A DNA stretch of 64,000 nt from DASWJZ01 sp963739005 (GTDB taxonomy: Bacteria > Pseudomonadota > Alphaproteobacteria > Rhizobiales > Afifellaceae): assembly GCA_963739005.1 (NCBI GenBank), contig CAVTYQ010000002.1:558001-622000 (forward strand). The letters are read 5' to 3'. Positions within the stretch are counted from its first letter, which is position 1; each line of letters begins with the position of its first letter. Below are positions 1 to 8,030 of this stretch, piece after piece. The position numbers were made by a program, and so were the translations under genes. The notes under the pieces are model-generated. The model saw only the letters and a list, made by a program, of their open reading frames with translations. It was not told the origin of the DNA and made no database searches.

Positions 1-767
1 TCGCCGATGAGGCAATCGATCCGTCGTTCAGGCTCGGCAAGGCCCGCCGGAATGATCTCGGGCGCTCCGCCCGCGATCTCGAGCACAAGCTTGCGCCGGA
101 TCGCCTCGGCGAACCGGTCGACGCTGTCCACGGTGACGAGGAACGCGCCCGGCCCGCCGATGACGCAATCCCCGTAATAGACGTCGAGGTTGGGGATCGA
201 ATATCCGCTGAAGAAATCGGCATGGATCATGATCGGCAGGCCATTGATCGTGATGCCCCGCTTGAGCACCGCCTCGCGCGCCTGCAGCACCGGGTAGCCC
301 ATATTGTTTGGCCCGTCGCCAGAGATGTCGATCACCTGCCGGTTGCTGCGGAAGCCGCTCTCCTCGAAGAGACCCGAGGCGAAGAGGAGCGAGCTCGAAA
401 TCGAGGTGCCGTGCAGATACGAAAGCGGCACCGAGGCGATCTTGTCGGCAAGCGCCTTCGCAGTATCCGCCCCGTCGACGAGCGTCCATGGCGCGACGAT
501 CTTCTGTGACCCGGGGCCGGCCCATTCGACGTAGGTGACGGCGATTCGCCCGAAAAACCCTTCGCGGATGGCCTCCAGCACGTCCGGGTGCAGGAGCGCG
601 TCGATATAGCCTTGCTTCTGAAGCTCCTGCTCGGCCGGGTCCATCGAGCGCGACACGTCGACCGCGAGCACCAGCTGAAGGTCGACGTCGATGTCTTCCG
701 CCATGGCCGACCCGCTCGCCAGAGCGAGACACGCGACGCCGGAGAAAAGCAGCTCTTGCATCCGCAT
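1..767 (-). CDS. DUF1194 (vWA-like) secreted protein, 3' end cut by window edge
   Basis: The frame from 767 is open to the window edge, so at least 255 residues are present and the C-terminus is missing. The start is an ATG at 767 (a second in-frame ATG lies at 761), with a GGAGG eight bases upstream. The first 23 residues look like a signal peptide ending in ALASGSAMA. After it comes a von Willebrand A-like strand with a MIDAS-type motif, VLAVDVSRSMD, and later the DISGDGPNN segment typical of DUF1194. The protein is probably exported, and the molecular role of the family is unknown. The overlapping 311-codon frame on the same strand has no family character and was discarded. Confidence 0.85.
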   Translation of the reverse strand, partial: MRMQELLFSGVACLALASGSAMAEDIDVDLQLVLAVDVSRSMDPAEQELQKQGYIDALLHPDVLEAIREGFFGRIAVTYVEWAGPGSQKIVAPWTLVDGADTAKALADKIASVPLSYLHGTSISSSLLFASGLFEESGFRSNRQVIDISGDGPNNMGYPVLQAREAVLKRGITINGLPIMIHADFFSGYSIPNLDVYYGDCVIGGPGAFLVTVDSVDRFAEAIRRKLVLEIAGGAPEIIPAGLAEPERRIDCLIG

Positions 768-880
768 CGTCCTGGCCTCCGCAGCTCTGACCAGCGGCAT
801 TGTGGACCCAGAATCTCGGATTGCCGAGCGAGACAGTCGCGCCTGTCATACAAACCGCCGTGAAAGGCCCGGCGCGCGTC

Positions 881-1780
881 TTAGGCGGGCAGCCGCACCG
901 GGTTGCTCCAGGCCCAGCGGCCGGCGGCATCGGCGACGGCGAAACGGAACCAGTCGCCGGCAAAGCGCTCGAGCGGAATCTCGGCGCGCGTCAGCTGCCG
1001 GCCGTGGACGTGGGCGCTGCGGCTGCCGCGCCCGACCGCGGCGATGCTGACGGCGGGCGAGCATTCGACGTGAAGCGCGCCGCCGGCGATATCCGCGGCG
1101 TGGATTTCGGGTCCCTGGCTTGAATAGAAGTCGCCGGCTTTCAGCGCCGCAAGAAGCGCGCCCGGCTCGTTCTCCTCCGCCTTCACCATCACCCAGCCGC
1201 CGCAAGCGTCATCCATGCGGAAATGCGCGTCGTCGGTCGCGATCGCGAGGATGTCGCGGCCTTCGTTCAGGAGCTGATCGAGAAGCGCGGCGCCGTCGCC
1301 ACGGCCGCTCTCCAGCGCGCAGCCGTTGTTGTAGATCTCGACGGCGTGCGCCGTCGGCAGCGCGCGGCCGTCCTCGATCGTAAGGCTCGACCATTGCGGA
1401 TGCGCGATCGCGACGAACGCACCGGCCTCGGCCGCGCGCGCCGCCAGCGCGACGCCGGTCTCAGACTTCCCCGTCGGCGGAAAATCATCCGGCAGACCGA
1501 CGCAGAGGATATGCCACTCCTCGCCCTGCGAGTTCGCCGGCGCGTGCACCTCTGCGCCGAGGATCGTCGTGAAGCGGTTGGTGCGGAACGGCCGCGTGTC
1601 GACGATCGGGAAGCCGTACCGCGCTTGGAAATGGTCGGTCAGCGCCAGGAAGTCGTAGCCGGCGTCGCGGTAGTGGGCGGCGACTGCCTCCGGCGGCAGC
1701 ACGCCGTCGGAGCGGTTCGAATGCGTATGGAGACTGCCGCGGAAGAAGCGGCCAGGCCGCTGGAAGACGTCGAGATTCAT
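881..1780 (-). CDS. PHP-domain metal-dependent hydrolase (CehA/McbA-like)
   Basis: A 299-residue protein. The N-terminal PHP signature is clear: HTH at residues 18-20 (SLHTHSN), a TDHF motif near residue 50, GAEVH, AHPQW and DDAHF supply the usual metal ligands. These features support a phosphoesterase-like or other metal-dependent hydrolase, but the substrate cannot be told. There is no signal peptide, so it should be cytoplasmic. It lies about 90 bases downstream of the His-rich gene of the guanidine operon on the same strand and may be co-transcribed with it, although nothing shows that it belongs to the pathway. Confidence 0.85.
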   Translation of the reverse strand: MNLDVFQRPGRFFRGSLHTHSNRSDGVLPPEAVAAHYRDAGYDFLALTDHFQARYGFPIVDTRPFRTNRFTTILGAEVHAPANSQGEEWHILCVGLPDDFPPTGKSETGVALAARAAEAGAFVAIAHPQWSSLTIEDGRALPTAHAVEIYNNGCALESGRGDGAALLDQLLNEGRDILAIATDDAHFRMDDACGGWVMVKAEENEPGALLAALKAGDFYSSQGPEIHAADIAGGALHVECSPAVSIAAVGRGSRSAHVHGRQLTRAEIPLERFAGDWFRFAVADAAGRWAWSNPVRLPA

Positions 1781-1870
1781 GGGAGGGTCGCCGGCGAGTG
1801 GTCGTCTGTCGTTCCCTTATCGATAGCCGACTATTGCGACGCCCGCATGCCAAATCCCGTGCGGCCGCGT

Positions 1871-2380
1871 CTAGCCCCCCGCCTCCTCCAGCCCCCGCGT
1901 GTCGGCGAGCGTCAGCCGCACGACGCCATCGCCGTCGAAATAGGCGAAGCGCAGCCGCCGCCGCGTCGAGACAAGCGCTGCAGGCAGCGGGTCGTGCCGA
2001 TGTGACTTGCCGCCGAGCTCAGGCGTCAGCGACCCGACATCCGTTGTCAGCTCGAATTCCACGCGAAGCAGGCGGAACGTTCGCCCGTCAGCACGCCGGC
2101 CGACGAAGGGGATGCGCGCCAGCCGGAGGAAGCTGGTCGGATCGGAGGCATTCGGAAAATTCTCCGCGAATGAAGCCTCGATCAGATCGAAGTCGGGCTC
2201 CGGTGCGTCGGGTGTCTCGGCGTCGTGCCTATGCGGTTCCTGCCACTGCGCGACCTGCGCCGCGGCATTGTGGCCGGCCGCAGGGGCGAGCCCGTAGCCG
2301 CTCACACCGGCGACGTGATGGGCGTGGTCGTGGCCATTTTCGTGATGGCTTTGAGGGTGGCTGTGATCGTGCCTGTGCAT
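1871..2380 (-). CDS. His-rich small protein of the guanidine operon, possible metal (nickel) carrier
   Basis: A 169-residue protein. The ATG at 2380 follows a GGGAG in GGCGGGAAGGGAGCGAAACA. Ten of the first 22 residues are histidine (H2, 4, 6, 8, 12, 13, 17, 19, 21, 22), followed by a second short cluster (EPHRHD near residue 50) and another at SHRHD. The remainder (about 60-169) is a soluble, strand-rich domain that I do not recognise. It starts 19 bases after the stop of the ureohydrolase gene, so it is in the same operon. His-rich tails occur in nickel chaperones such as HypB, UreE and SlyD. Known guanidine hydrolases need nickel, and no hypA or hypB is present in the window. A nickel-delivery role is therefore an inference from composition and context. 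Confidence 0.75.
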   Translation of the reverse strand: MHRHDHSHPQSHHENGHDHAHHVAGVSGYGLAPAAGHNAAAQVAQWQEPHRHDAETPDAPEPDFDLIEASFAENFPNASDPTSFLRLARIPFVGRRADGRTFRLLRVEFELTTDVGSLTPELGGKSHRHDPLPAALVSTRRRLRFAYFDGDGVVRLTLADTRGLEEAGG

Positions 2381-2399
2381 TGTTTCGCTCCCTTCCCGC

Positions 2400-3611
2400 C
2401 TAATAGGAAACCGGCTTGTCGATGATGGCCTTGTGCTTGCCGAGCGTTCCGTTGGCGACCATCGACCCGAGCGCTTCGACGACGACGCGGACCCCGAGGA
2501 GCGCCGTGATGTCTGAGGTGTCATAGGGTGGGCTGACTTCGACGATTTCCAGCCCGCAGATGCCGGGTGCGGAGACGAGTCCGAGAAGCTTCAGCGCCTC
2601 GCGCGGCAGGAAACCGCCGGGCTCCGGCCAGCCGGTGCCCGGCACGAAGCCGCAATCGACGGAATCGATGTCGAAGGAGATGTAGACGGCATCAGTGCCC
2701 TTCCAGGCGAGCTCAAGCGCGATTTCCGCCGTCTTCTCAAGGCCCAGAGCCTCCACGTCCTGGATGGTGAGCACGTTCGTGTTGCGCCGCCGCGCCTCGG
2801 CGACGCCATCGCGCGGCACCTGCCACCCTCCGATACCAACTTGCACCAAGTTGGTCGGCGACACGTTCGGCAGGTTGGTCGCCCAGTACCAGGGCGTCGT
2901 GTGCATGCGCTCGTCGAGGTCCTTCTCCTGGATGTCGATGTGTCGGTCGATGTGGATGATGCCGATCTTCTTCGACGTGCACTCGGCGATACCGCGCACG
3001 CAGGGAAAGCCGATCGAATGGTCGCCGCCGAGCATCAAGGGCACCGCGCCGGACGAAGCGATATGCGCGACGCCCCGAGTGATCTGGTCGAAGCTCTTCT
3101 CGAGGTTGCCGGGGATGGTGAAGACGTCACCGGCGTCGCAAAGCGACATCTGTTCGCGGAGATCGACGCCGAGCTCGTAATTGTAGGGCGTGTAGAGCGC
3201 CGAGATTCGCCTAATGCCCTGCGGCCCGAAGCGCGTGCCCGGCCTATAGGTCGTGCCGGAATCGAAAGGAATGCCGACGATCGCCGCGTCGTATTTCCCG
3301 ACATCGCGGACATTCTCGACGTAGGGCGCCTTCATGAAGGTGTTGATGCCGGCGAAGTGGGGAAGCTCGCCGCGCGAGAAAGTCGGGATCGACTTGTCGG
3401 TCAGGCTCTCGGCGCCTGGCAGCCCCATGTCGAGCGCCCATTGCTGCTCTTTGCGCCAGCCGTCGATCGAGAGCTTCTCCTCCGCCTCGACCGCCTTCCA
3501 GCCGCGCGTCTCGCGGGCATTGAAATCCGGGTGGTGCCGGTGTCGCGGCGGCGCCTTCCTGAAAAGCCGCGCACCATGGGTGCGGCGTCGCCTGCATTGC
3601 GGCTCAAGCAT
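2400..3611 (-). CDS. gdmH: Ureohydrolase-family enzyme, probable nickel guanidine hydrolase (GdmH-like)
   Basis: A 403-residue arginase/agmatinase-fold enzyme, about 100 residues longer at the N-terminus than typical agmatinases. Metal ligands are visible: GGDHS with H198, D222-R-H224-I-D226, and SFDIDSVD with D314 and D316; the conserved Glu of VEVSP is E358. The usual DAHxD motif reads DRHID, and DERMHTTPWYW follows it. These features and the long N-terminus match what I remember of cyanobacterial guanidine hydrolase (Sll1077), which splits guanidine to urea and ammonia. The ATG at 3611 overlaps the ATPase stop by eight bases and has a GGAGGGGA site. The riboswitch and transporter upstream support guanidine rather than agmatine. 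Agmatinase or another guanidino-acid hydrolase remains possible. Confidence 0.75.
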   Translation of the reverse strand: MLEPQCRRRRTHGARLFRKAPPRHRHHPDFNARETRGWKAVEAEEKLSIDGWRKEQQWALDMGLPGAESLTDKSIPTFSRGELPHFAGINTFMKAPYVENVRDVGKYDAAIVGIPFDSGTTYRPGTRFGPQGIRRISALYTPYNYELGVDLREQMSLCDAGDVFTIPGNLEKSFDQITRGVAHIASSGAVPLMLGGDHSIGFPCVRGIAECTSKKIGIIHIDRHIDIQEKDLDERMHTTPWYWATNLPNVSPTNLVQVGIGGWQVPRDGVAEARRRNTNVLTIQDVEALGLEKTAEIALELAWKGTDAVYISFDIDSVDCGFVPGTGWPEPGGFLPREALKLLGLVSAPGICGLEIVEVSPPYDTSDITALLGVRVVVEALGSMVANGTLGKHKAIIDKPVSY

Positions 3612-4410
3612 TCGTCCCCTCCCCCTTTTGACCCTCGGACGTCACGCCAAGGCCAACCTCCGCGCCAAGCCGCGCGGCGGCGGCCCGGGCGGCGCGGTCA
3701 AGCGTGATGTCGTAAGTGATCGTAGCGCCGCTCCGCGCCGCGCCTTCCCCGTTCGATCGAACCTTGTCGAACACGATCAGCCGCGTGCCAAGCTTGAAAG
3801 CTTCGGCGATGTCGTGCGTCACCATGAAAATCGTCATGCCGGTCTCCCGCCAGAGCGCGAGGAGAAGCTCATGCATGTCGCGGCGGATACCGGGATCGAG
3901 CGCGCCGAAGGGCTCGTCGAGGAGGAGCATTCGCGGCCGCTTGAGCAGCGCCTGCGCGATCGCGAGCCGCTGCTGCATGCCGCCAGAAAGCTGGCTCGGA
4001 TAACGGTCGCGCGCCTCGCCGAGCCCGATATGCGAAAGTGTCGCCTCGATCCTGTCGCGGAGCGCGCGCCGCTTCGCGCCGAAGATCCGGCCGAAGAGGC
4101 GCGCTTCCTCGATCTCGAGCGGCAGGATCAGGTTCTCCGTCACGGTGAGATGCGGGAACACCGAATAGCGCTGGAAGACGATGCCACGGTCTGGCGTCGG
4201 TTTGCCGGGAAGCGGCTCGCCGCCAACGCGGATTTGCCCCGCGGTGGGGCGCTCCTCGCTCAAAAGCAGGCGCAGGAAGGTCGACTTTCCGCAGCCTGAC
4301 GCGCCGACGATCGTCACGAACGCGCCCTCGCTGACGTCGAGATTGATCCGCTCGATGACCCGCACGCCGTCGTAGGCGACGCCGACGCCCGCCACCTCGA
4401 CAAAGCTCAC
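3604..4410 (-). CDS. ABC transporter ATPase, SsuB/TauB type (guanidine uptake)
   Basis: 268 residues. The GTG start at 4410 overlaps the permease stop as GTGA and has AGGAGA upstream; the longer open frame reaching to 5271 is spurious. Walker A is GASGCGKST, the signature is LSGGMQQR, Walker B is MLLLDEPFGALD, and the switch His lies in VTHD. It should energise import through the adjacent SsuC-like permease. The gene overlaps both neighbours, permease upstream and ureohydrolase downstream, which points to translational coupling. Confidence 0.9.
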   Translation of the reverse strand: MSFVEVAGVGVAYDGVRVIERINLDVSEGAFVTIVGASGCGKSTFLRLLLSEERPTAGQIRVGGEPLPGKPTPDRGIVFQRYSVFPHLTVTENLILPLEIEEARLFGRIFGAKRRALRDRIEATLSHIGLGEARDRYPSQLSGGMQQRLAIAQALLKRPRMLLLDEPFGALDPGIRRDMHELLLALWRETGMTIFMVTHDIAEAFKLGTRLIVFDKVRSNGEGAARSGATITYDITLDRAARAAAARLGAEVGLGVTSEGQKGEGTNA

Positions 4411-5228
4411 AGGCTCTCTCCTGTGAGATGCGCCCAGCGGAAGAGGCGCCGCGACATGAGTTGGAGGATGCGATCGAGCGCGTAGGCGAGAATCGTGATC
4501 CAGGCGACGTAGGGAAGGATCACGTCCATCGCGAGATAGCGGCGCACCAGGAAGATGCGGTAGCCGAGGCCACCGGTCGACGCGATCGCTTCCGCCGAGA
4601 TCAAAAAGATCCAGGCGGGCACCAGCCCGAGCCGCATCGCGGTCAGGAGCCTCGGCCAGATCTGCGGAAGCACGACGCGAAAGACCATCTGTAGCGGCGT
4701 CGCCCCGAGCGTTTCCGCCTTGACGATCTGCTCGCGCGGAATGTCCATCACCGCCTGCGCCAGCGATCGCGTCATGATCGGCGCCGTACCGACGACGATC
4801 AGCGCCACCTTCGACGTCTCGCCAAGGCCGAAGATGATGAAGAGGATCGGCAGCACCGTGATCGGCGGGATCAGCGAAATCGCGGCGACGAAGGGGGCGA
4901 GCGTCGCCCGCGCCCTTGGCACGTAGCCGATCATGATGCCGAACGAGAGCGTGATCGCCGCCGCGATCAGGATGCCGCCACCGAGCCGCGCCAGGCTCGC
5001 GACGGTATCCGTCCAAAGGAGCAGGTCGCCGCTCCGCTGGTCCGGCACCGTCGCCATCTGCCAAAAACTCTCGCCGATCGCGCGAAGCGAGGGGAGCAGC
5101 TTGTCGGCGGCGTTCTCCTGCCGCCTGAAATAGCTGCCCACCCAATAGGCGGAGATGAGCAACACGAACGGCAGCGCGCCAAGCACGACGCGCGCAACCG
5201 GCCCGACCTTCCGGTTCGCACCCGTCAC
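4407..5228 (-). CDS. ABC transporter permease, SsuC/TauC type (guanidine uptake)
   Basis: A 273-residue inner membrane protein with about six hydrophobic segments. The binding-protein-dependent transport signature (the EAA loop contacting the ATPase) is visible as AETLGATPLQMVFRVVLPQI. The family carries nitrate, taurine and sulfonate substrates. Here the riboswitch, the binding protein and the ureohydrolase argue for guanidine. It sits between the binding protein and the ATPase in a tightly spaced operon. Confidence 0.88.
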   Translation of the reverse strand: MTGANRKVGPVARVVLGALPFVLLISAYWVGSYFRRQENAADKLLPSLRAIGESFWQMATVPDQRSGDLLLWTDTVASLARLGGGILIAAAITLSFGIMIGYVPRARATLAPFVAAISLIPPITVLPILFIIFGLGETSKVALIVVGTAPIMTRSLAQAVMDIPREQIVKAETLGATPLQMVFRVVLPQIWPRLLTAMRLGLVPAWIFLISAEAIASTGGLGYRIFLVRRYLAMDVILPYVAWITILAYALDRILQLMSRRLFRWAHLTGESL

Positions 5229-5289
5229 GGCCGGCTAAACCCGGCCGGCCTGACGTTGGCGCGCGCCACATGGCGAGCCACCGGCCCGC

Positions 5290-6366
5290 TCAGAGCCCGC
5301 CCGCGGCCGCCATCGCCATGTAGGTCGGATCGAAACGAAGCTTGATGTTGTTCGTGTCGCCGAACGTCTTGCCGCCGGGGAACTCCATGCCGACGGAATC
5401 GGGGCTCTGCGCGGCGTCGCCAAGAATGCCGTGATCAAAGAGGAACTGCGCCACGAATTTCATCGTGTCGACGAGCTTGTCGTCGTTGACGAAATCGACC
5501 GCTGCGCCCGGCGTGTAGAACATCGCGGTCGTGGCAAGCTGCGCGTCGTAACCGGCGAGATCGGTGCCCGATGCGGTCGCCATCTCCGTCCGCGCCGCCT
5601 TCGCGGCATCGTCATCCTTCGACATCAGTCCCATCATCTCATACCAGGCGCCGACCAGAGCCTTGCCGAAATCCGGGTTGTCCTTCAGCGTCTGCGTATT
5701 GACCATCATGATGTCGATGATCTCGCCGGGGATCTTGCTGGAATTGAAGACCTCGTTGGCGTTGCCGCCGGCGAGGATGGTGGAGACGAGCGGGTTCCAG
5801 GTGACGCAGGCGGTCACGTCCGGCGTCTGATAGGCGGCGACCATGTCTGCGTCGGAGGTGTTGACAACGGTGATGTCCTGCTCCTTGAGGCCGACGGAAT
5901 CGAGCGCGCGCGCCAGGAGATAGTGGGAGACGGAGAGCTCAACGAGATTGACCTTCTGTCCCTTGATCGCGGGAAGCGTGTCGGCCGTCTTCAGGAGGAT
6001 CGCGTCGTTGCCGTTTGAGAAATCGCCGACGATGAGCGCCGTGGTGTCGACGCCGCCGCCCGCCGGGATCGACAGCGCGTCCATGTTGGTCATGGCGCAG
6101 CCGTCATATTCGCCGGCCGTGTACTGATTGATCGATTCGACGTAGTCGTTGATCTGCACGACGTCGATGTTGAGGCCGTATTTGTCCGCCCACTTTTTCA
6201 TGATGCCGGAATCCTGGATGTGGCCCCAAGGCATCCAGCCCGCGTAGATCGACCAGCAGACCTTGAAGTCCTTCTTCTCAGCCGCGAACGCGGTCGCAGC
6301 CGTCGAGACGGCGATGGCAAAAGCGGCGAATGCGGCGGTCAGCAAGGCGGCTCTCTTGAGATACAT
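5290..6366 (-). CDS. Periplasmic binding protein, TIGR03427-like (guanidine or urea-related ABC uptake)
   Basis: 358 residues with a signal peptide ending near ATAFA-AEK. The mature start KVCWSIYAGWMPWGHIQ is characteristic of the binding proteins long annotated as urea carboxylase-associated (TIGR03427), which are often under guanidine riboswitch control. The NMT1/SsuA-like two-lobe fold is expected. It is the first gene of the operon, with AAGGAG upstream of the ATG at 6366, and its leader holds the guanidine-I riboswitch. I infer guanidine or a close guanidino compound as ligand, with urea as the main alternative. Confidence 0.85.
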   Translation of the reverse strand: MYLKRAALLTAAFAAFAIAVSTAATAFAAEKKDFKVCWSIYAGWMPWGHIQDSGIMKKWADKYGLNIDVVQINDYVESINQYTAGEYDGCAMTNMDALSIPAGGGVDTTALIVGDFSNGNDAILLKTADTLPAIKGQKVNLVELSVSHYLLARALDSVGLKEQDITVVNTSDADMVAAYQTPDVTACVTWNPLVSTILAGGNANEVFNSSKIPGEIIDIMMVNTQTLKDNPDFGKALVGAWYEMMGLMSKDDDAAKAARTEMATASGTDLAGYDAQLATTAMFYTPGAAVDFVNDDKLVDTMKFVAQFLFDHGILGDAAQSPDSVGMEFPGGKTFGDTNNIKLRFDPTYMAMAAAGGL

Positions 6367-6423
6367 GCCCTCGGCTCCTTCGTGTCGTTGCGGCCGGGAA
6401 ACGGCCGTCGTCGCGAATGCCTG

Positions 6424-6573
6424 CCGAGCACGGGAGGTGGGTCGCGCTCAGCAGACCCGTGCAGTGACCTCCCGGGATTTTGGCCCGCCGTGTCTCGAAG
6501 CGGCGCCAGGCGCGCCGCAACGAGTGCGTCTCTCGGACCAGCGCCGCTTAAGCGGCCGGAACCCTAGACGCGC
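6424..6573 (-). promoter_or_regulatory. Guanidine-I (ykkC) type riboswitch and expression platform
   Basis: Read on the minus strand, the leader carries the hallmark blocks of the guanidine-I aptamer in order. CTAGGGTTCCG (6567-6557) lies within a stem formed by GCGTCT (6571-6566) and AGACGC (6531-6526). TGGTCCGAGAGACGC follows, then a GC-rich hairpin (GCGGCGC...GCGCCGC), then ACACGGCGGGCC, AAAA and TCCCGGGAGGT (6494-6467). Downstream, GGGAGGT (6473-6467) can pair with ACCTCCC (6438-6432), while GCACGGG (6462-6456) can pair with the overlapping CCCGTGC (6434-6428), giving two exclusive folds. No U-run follows, so control may be Rho-dependent or translational. The binding-protein gene starts 58 bases later. 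Confidence 0.88.
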
Positions 6574-6633
6574 TGCACGATCAAGCACCATGCAAGATAA
6601 GTGCCACTTGCCGTCCCGGTTGGCGGCCTGCGC

Positions 6634-7086
6634 TCAGACGGCACGAGGCGCGTGCGGCGGCTCGGCGAACTCGGCATGCTCCGCCGTGATGAGGCGTGGC
6701 TCGCCCGTTTCGTCGACGCACACGAACGTGAACTCCGCCTCCGTCACCTTGGTCCGCGTGCCATGGCCAGAGCGGAGCACCCAGACTTCGATGTGGTAAG
6801 TGAGCGACGTGCGGCCGAGGCGAATGAGCGCGGCGTAGCAGCAGACCGTATCGCCCACCTTCACCGGATGATGGAAGGACATGTCGGTCACCGCGACGGT
6901 GACGACGCGGCAGCGGGCATGGCTCGCGGCGGCCATGGCGCCCGACGAGTCCATCAGCGACATGATCCAGCCGCCGAATATGTCGCCGGAAGGATTGGTG
7001 TCGGCCGGCATGGCGAGCACGCGGGAAGCGAGCTCGCCGCGCGGCGCCGACCAGGTTTCGGCCTCTTCGATCGTGTAGGGCCACAT
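6634..7086 (-). CDS. Acyl-CoA thioesterase, hotdog fold (YciA/BACH-like)
   Basis: 150 residues with the YciA-type hotdog pattern: MPADTNPSGDIFGGWIMSLMD near residues 26-46, then a helix with AAASHA, and strands VTVAVTDMSFHHPVKVGDTV. The family hydrolyses short to medium acyl-CoA in the cytosol. The ATG at 7086 has GGAG seven bases upstream. It sits upstream of the guanidine riboswitch on the same strand with no evident functional link to it. Confidence 0.88.
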   Translation of the reverse strand: MWPYTIEEAETWSAPRGELASRVLAMPADTNPSGDIFGGWIMSLMDSSGAMAAASHARCRVVTVAVTDMSFHHPVKVGDTVCCYAALIRLGRTSLTYHIEVWVLRSGHGTRTKVTEAEFTFVCVDETGEPRLITAEHAEFAEPPHAPRAV

Positions 7087-7319
7087 TCGCGCTCTCCGAC
7101 TGATTCGAGCCGTTACGCCCCACCAGCCGGAAGACTATGGCGATATGTGCGCCGCACAAAGGCTGATGCTGCAACGCAGCATGTCCCACCGCGCATGCCT
7201 CCGATCGCCGCCGGCAGGAAAAGCGTCGGAATTCCCTTGGCGAGCAGGATTTCAATCCCTTAGGCGTGACAGGCGGCCCGCAATGCTGCACGGTTGTGGT
7301 GGAGATTGGTGGCGGGCAA

Positions 7320-8030
7320 ATGTCCGTGAAGAAGACGCTGACCCGAACGCAGAAGATCCAAGCGGCGCTCGCGGATGACATCGTCCACGGCCGCATCGCA
7401 CCGGGCGAGCCGCTGGACGAGGCGCGGCTCGCGGCCTCTTTCGGGGTGTCGCGCACCCCGATCCGCGAAGCCATCCGCCAGCTTGAAGCGATCGGCCTTG
7501 CGGAGGCGCGCCCGCACCGCGGCGCGGTCGCCGCGCGCATCTCGGCCGAACGGCTCGACGAGATGTTCGCCGTCATGGGCGAACTTGAGGCGCTTTGCGC
7601 GCGCCGCTGCGCGCTCTCTATGACGCCGCAGGAGCGACGCGAGATCGAGGACGTGCAGACGGAGGGCGCGCGGCTTATGGCGGCGGGATCGATCTCCGAC
7701 TACGCCGATCACAACAACCATTTCCACGACACGATCTACAAGGGCGCGCACAACGGCTTCCTCGCCGAGCTGACGCTTTCGGTCAGGCAGCGTGTCGCGC
7801 CCTTCCGCAAAGCACAGTTCGAAGGCCTCGGACGCCTGACCAAGTCACAAGAGGAGCACGACCGCGTGGTACGCGCGATCCTGCGCGGCGATGCGGACAC
7901 GGCGGCAGCGGAAATGCTCCGCCATATCGTCGTGGTGCGCGACGCCGTCGATCACGTCGTGGCCGGAGCGGCGCGCCGCAGCGCGCCGGTGCCGGATCAC
8001 GCAAGCACCGCCGATCTGCTTTCAAGATAG
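7320..8030 (+). CDS. GntR-family (FadR/FCD subfamily) transcriptional regulator
   Basis: 236 residues from the ATG at 7320. An N-terminal winged helix (about residues 10-70) contains the GntR hallmark FGVSRTPIREAIRQLEAIGL. The C-terminal all-helical FCD domain has its metal-binding pattern, with histidines in DHNNHFHD, HD near residue 180 and RHIVV. It is convergent with allophanate hydrolase and overlaps its 3' end by 34 bases. By position it is the best candidate regulator of the biuret operon; a 12-base perfect palindrome lies upstream of that operon at 16261. Confidence 0.9.
   Translation: MSVKKTLTRTQKIQAALADDIVHGRIAPGEPLDEARLAASFGVSRTPIREAIRQLEAIGLAEARPHRGAVAARISAERLDEMFAVMGELEALCARRCALSMTPQERREIEDVQTEGARLMAAGSISDYADHNNHFHDTIYKGAHNGFLAELTLSVRQRVAPFRKAQFEGLGRLTKSQEEHDRVVRAILRGDADTAAAEMLRHIVVVRDAVDHVVAGAARRSAPVPDHASTADLLSR

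Noticed and set aside
28..963. Long 311-codon minus-strand open frame
   Set aside because: It is a high-GC shadow that overlaps two better genes; the adjacent frame from 767 encodes a recognisable DUF1194 protein with signal peptide and ribosome binding site.
4411..5271. N-terminal extension of the SsuB-like ATPase frame over the permease
   Set aside because: The extension has no family similarity, and the GTG at 4410 overlaps the permease stop as GTGA with a good ribosome binding site.
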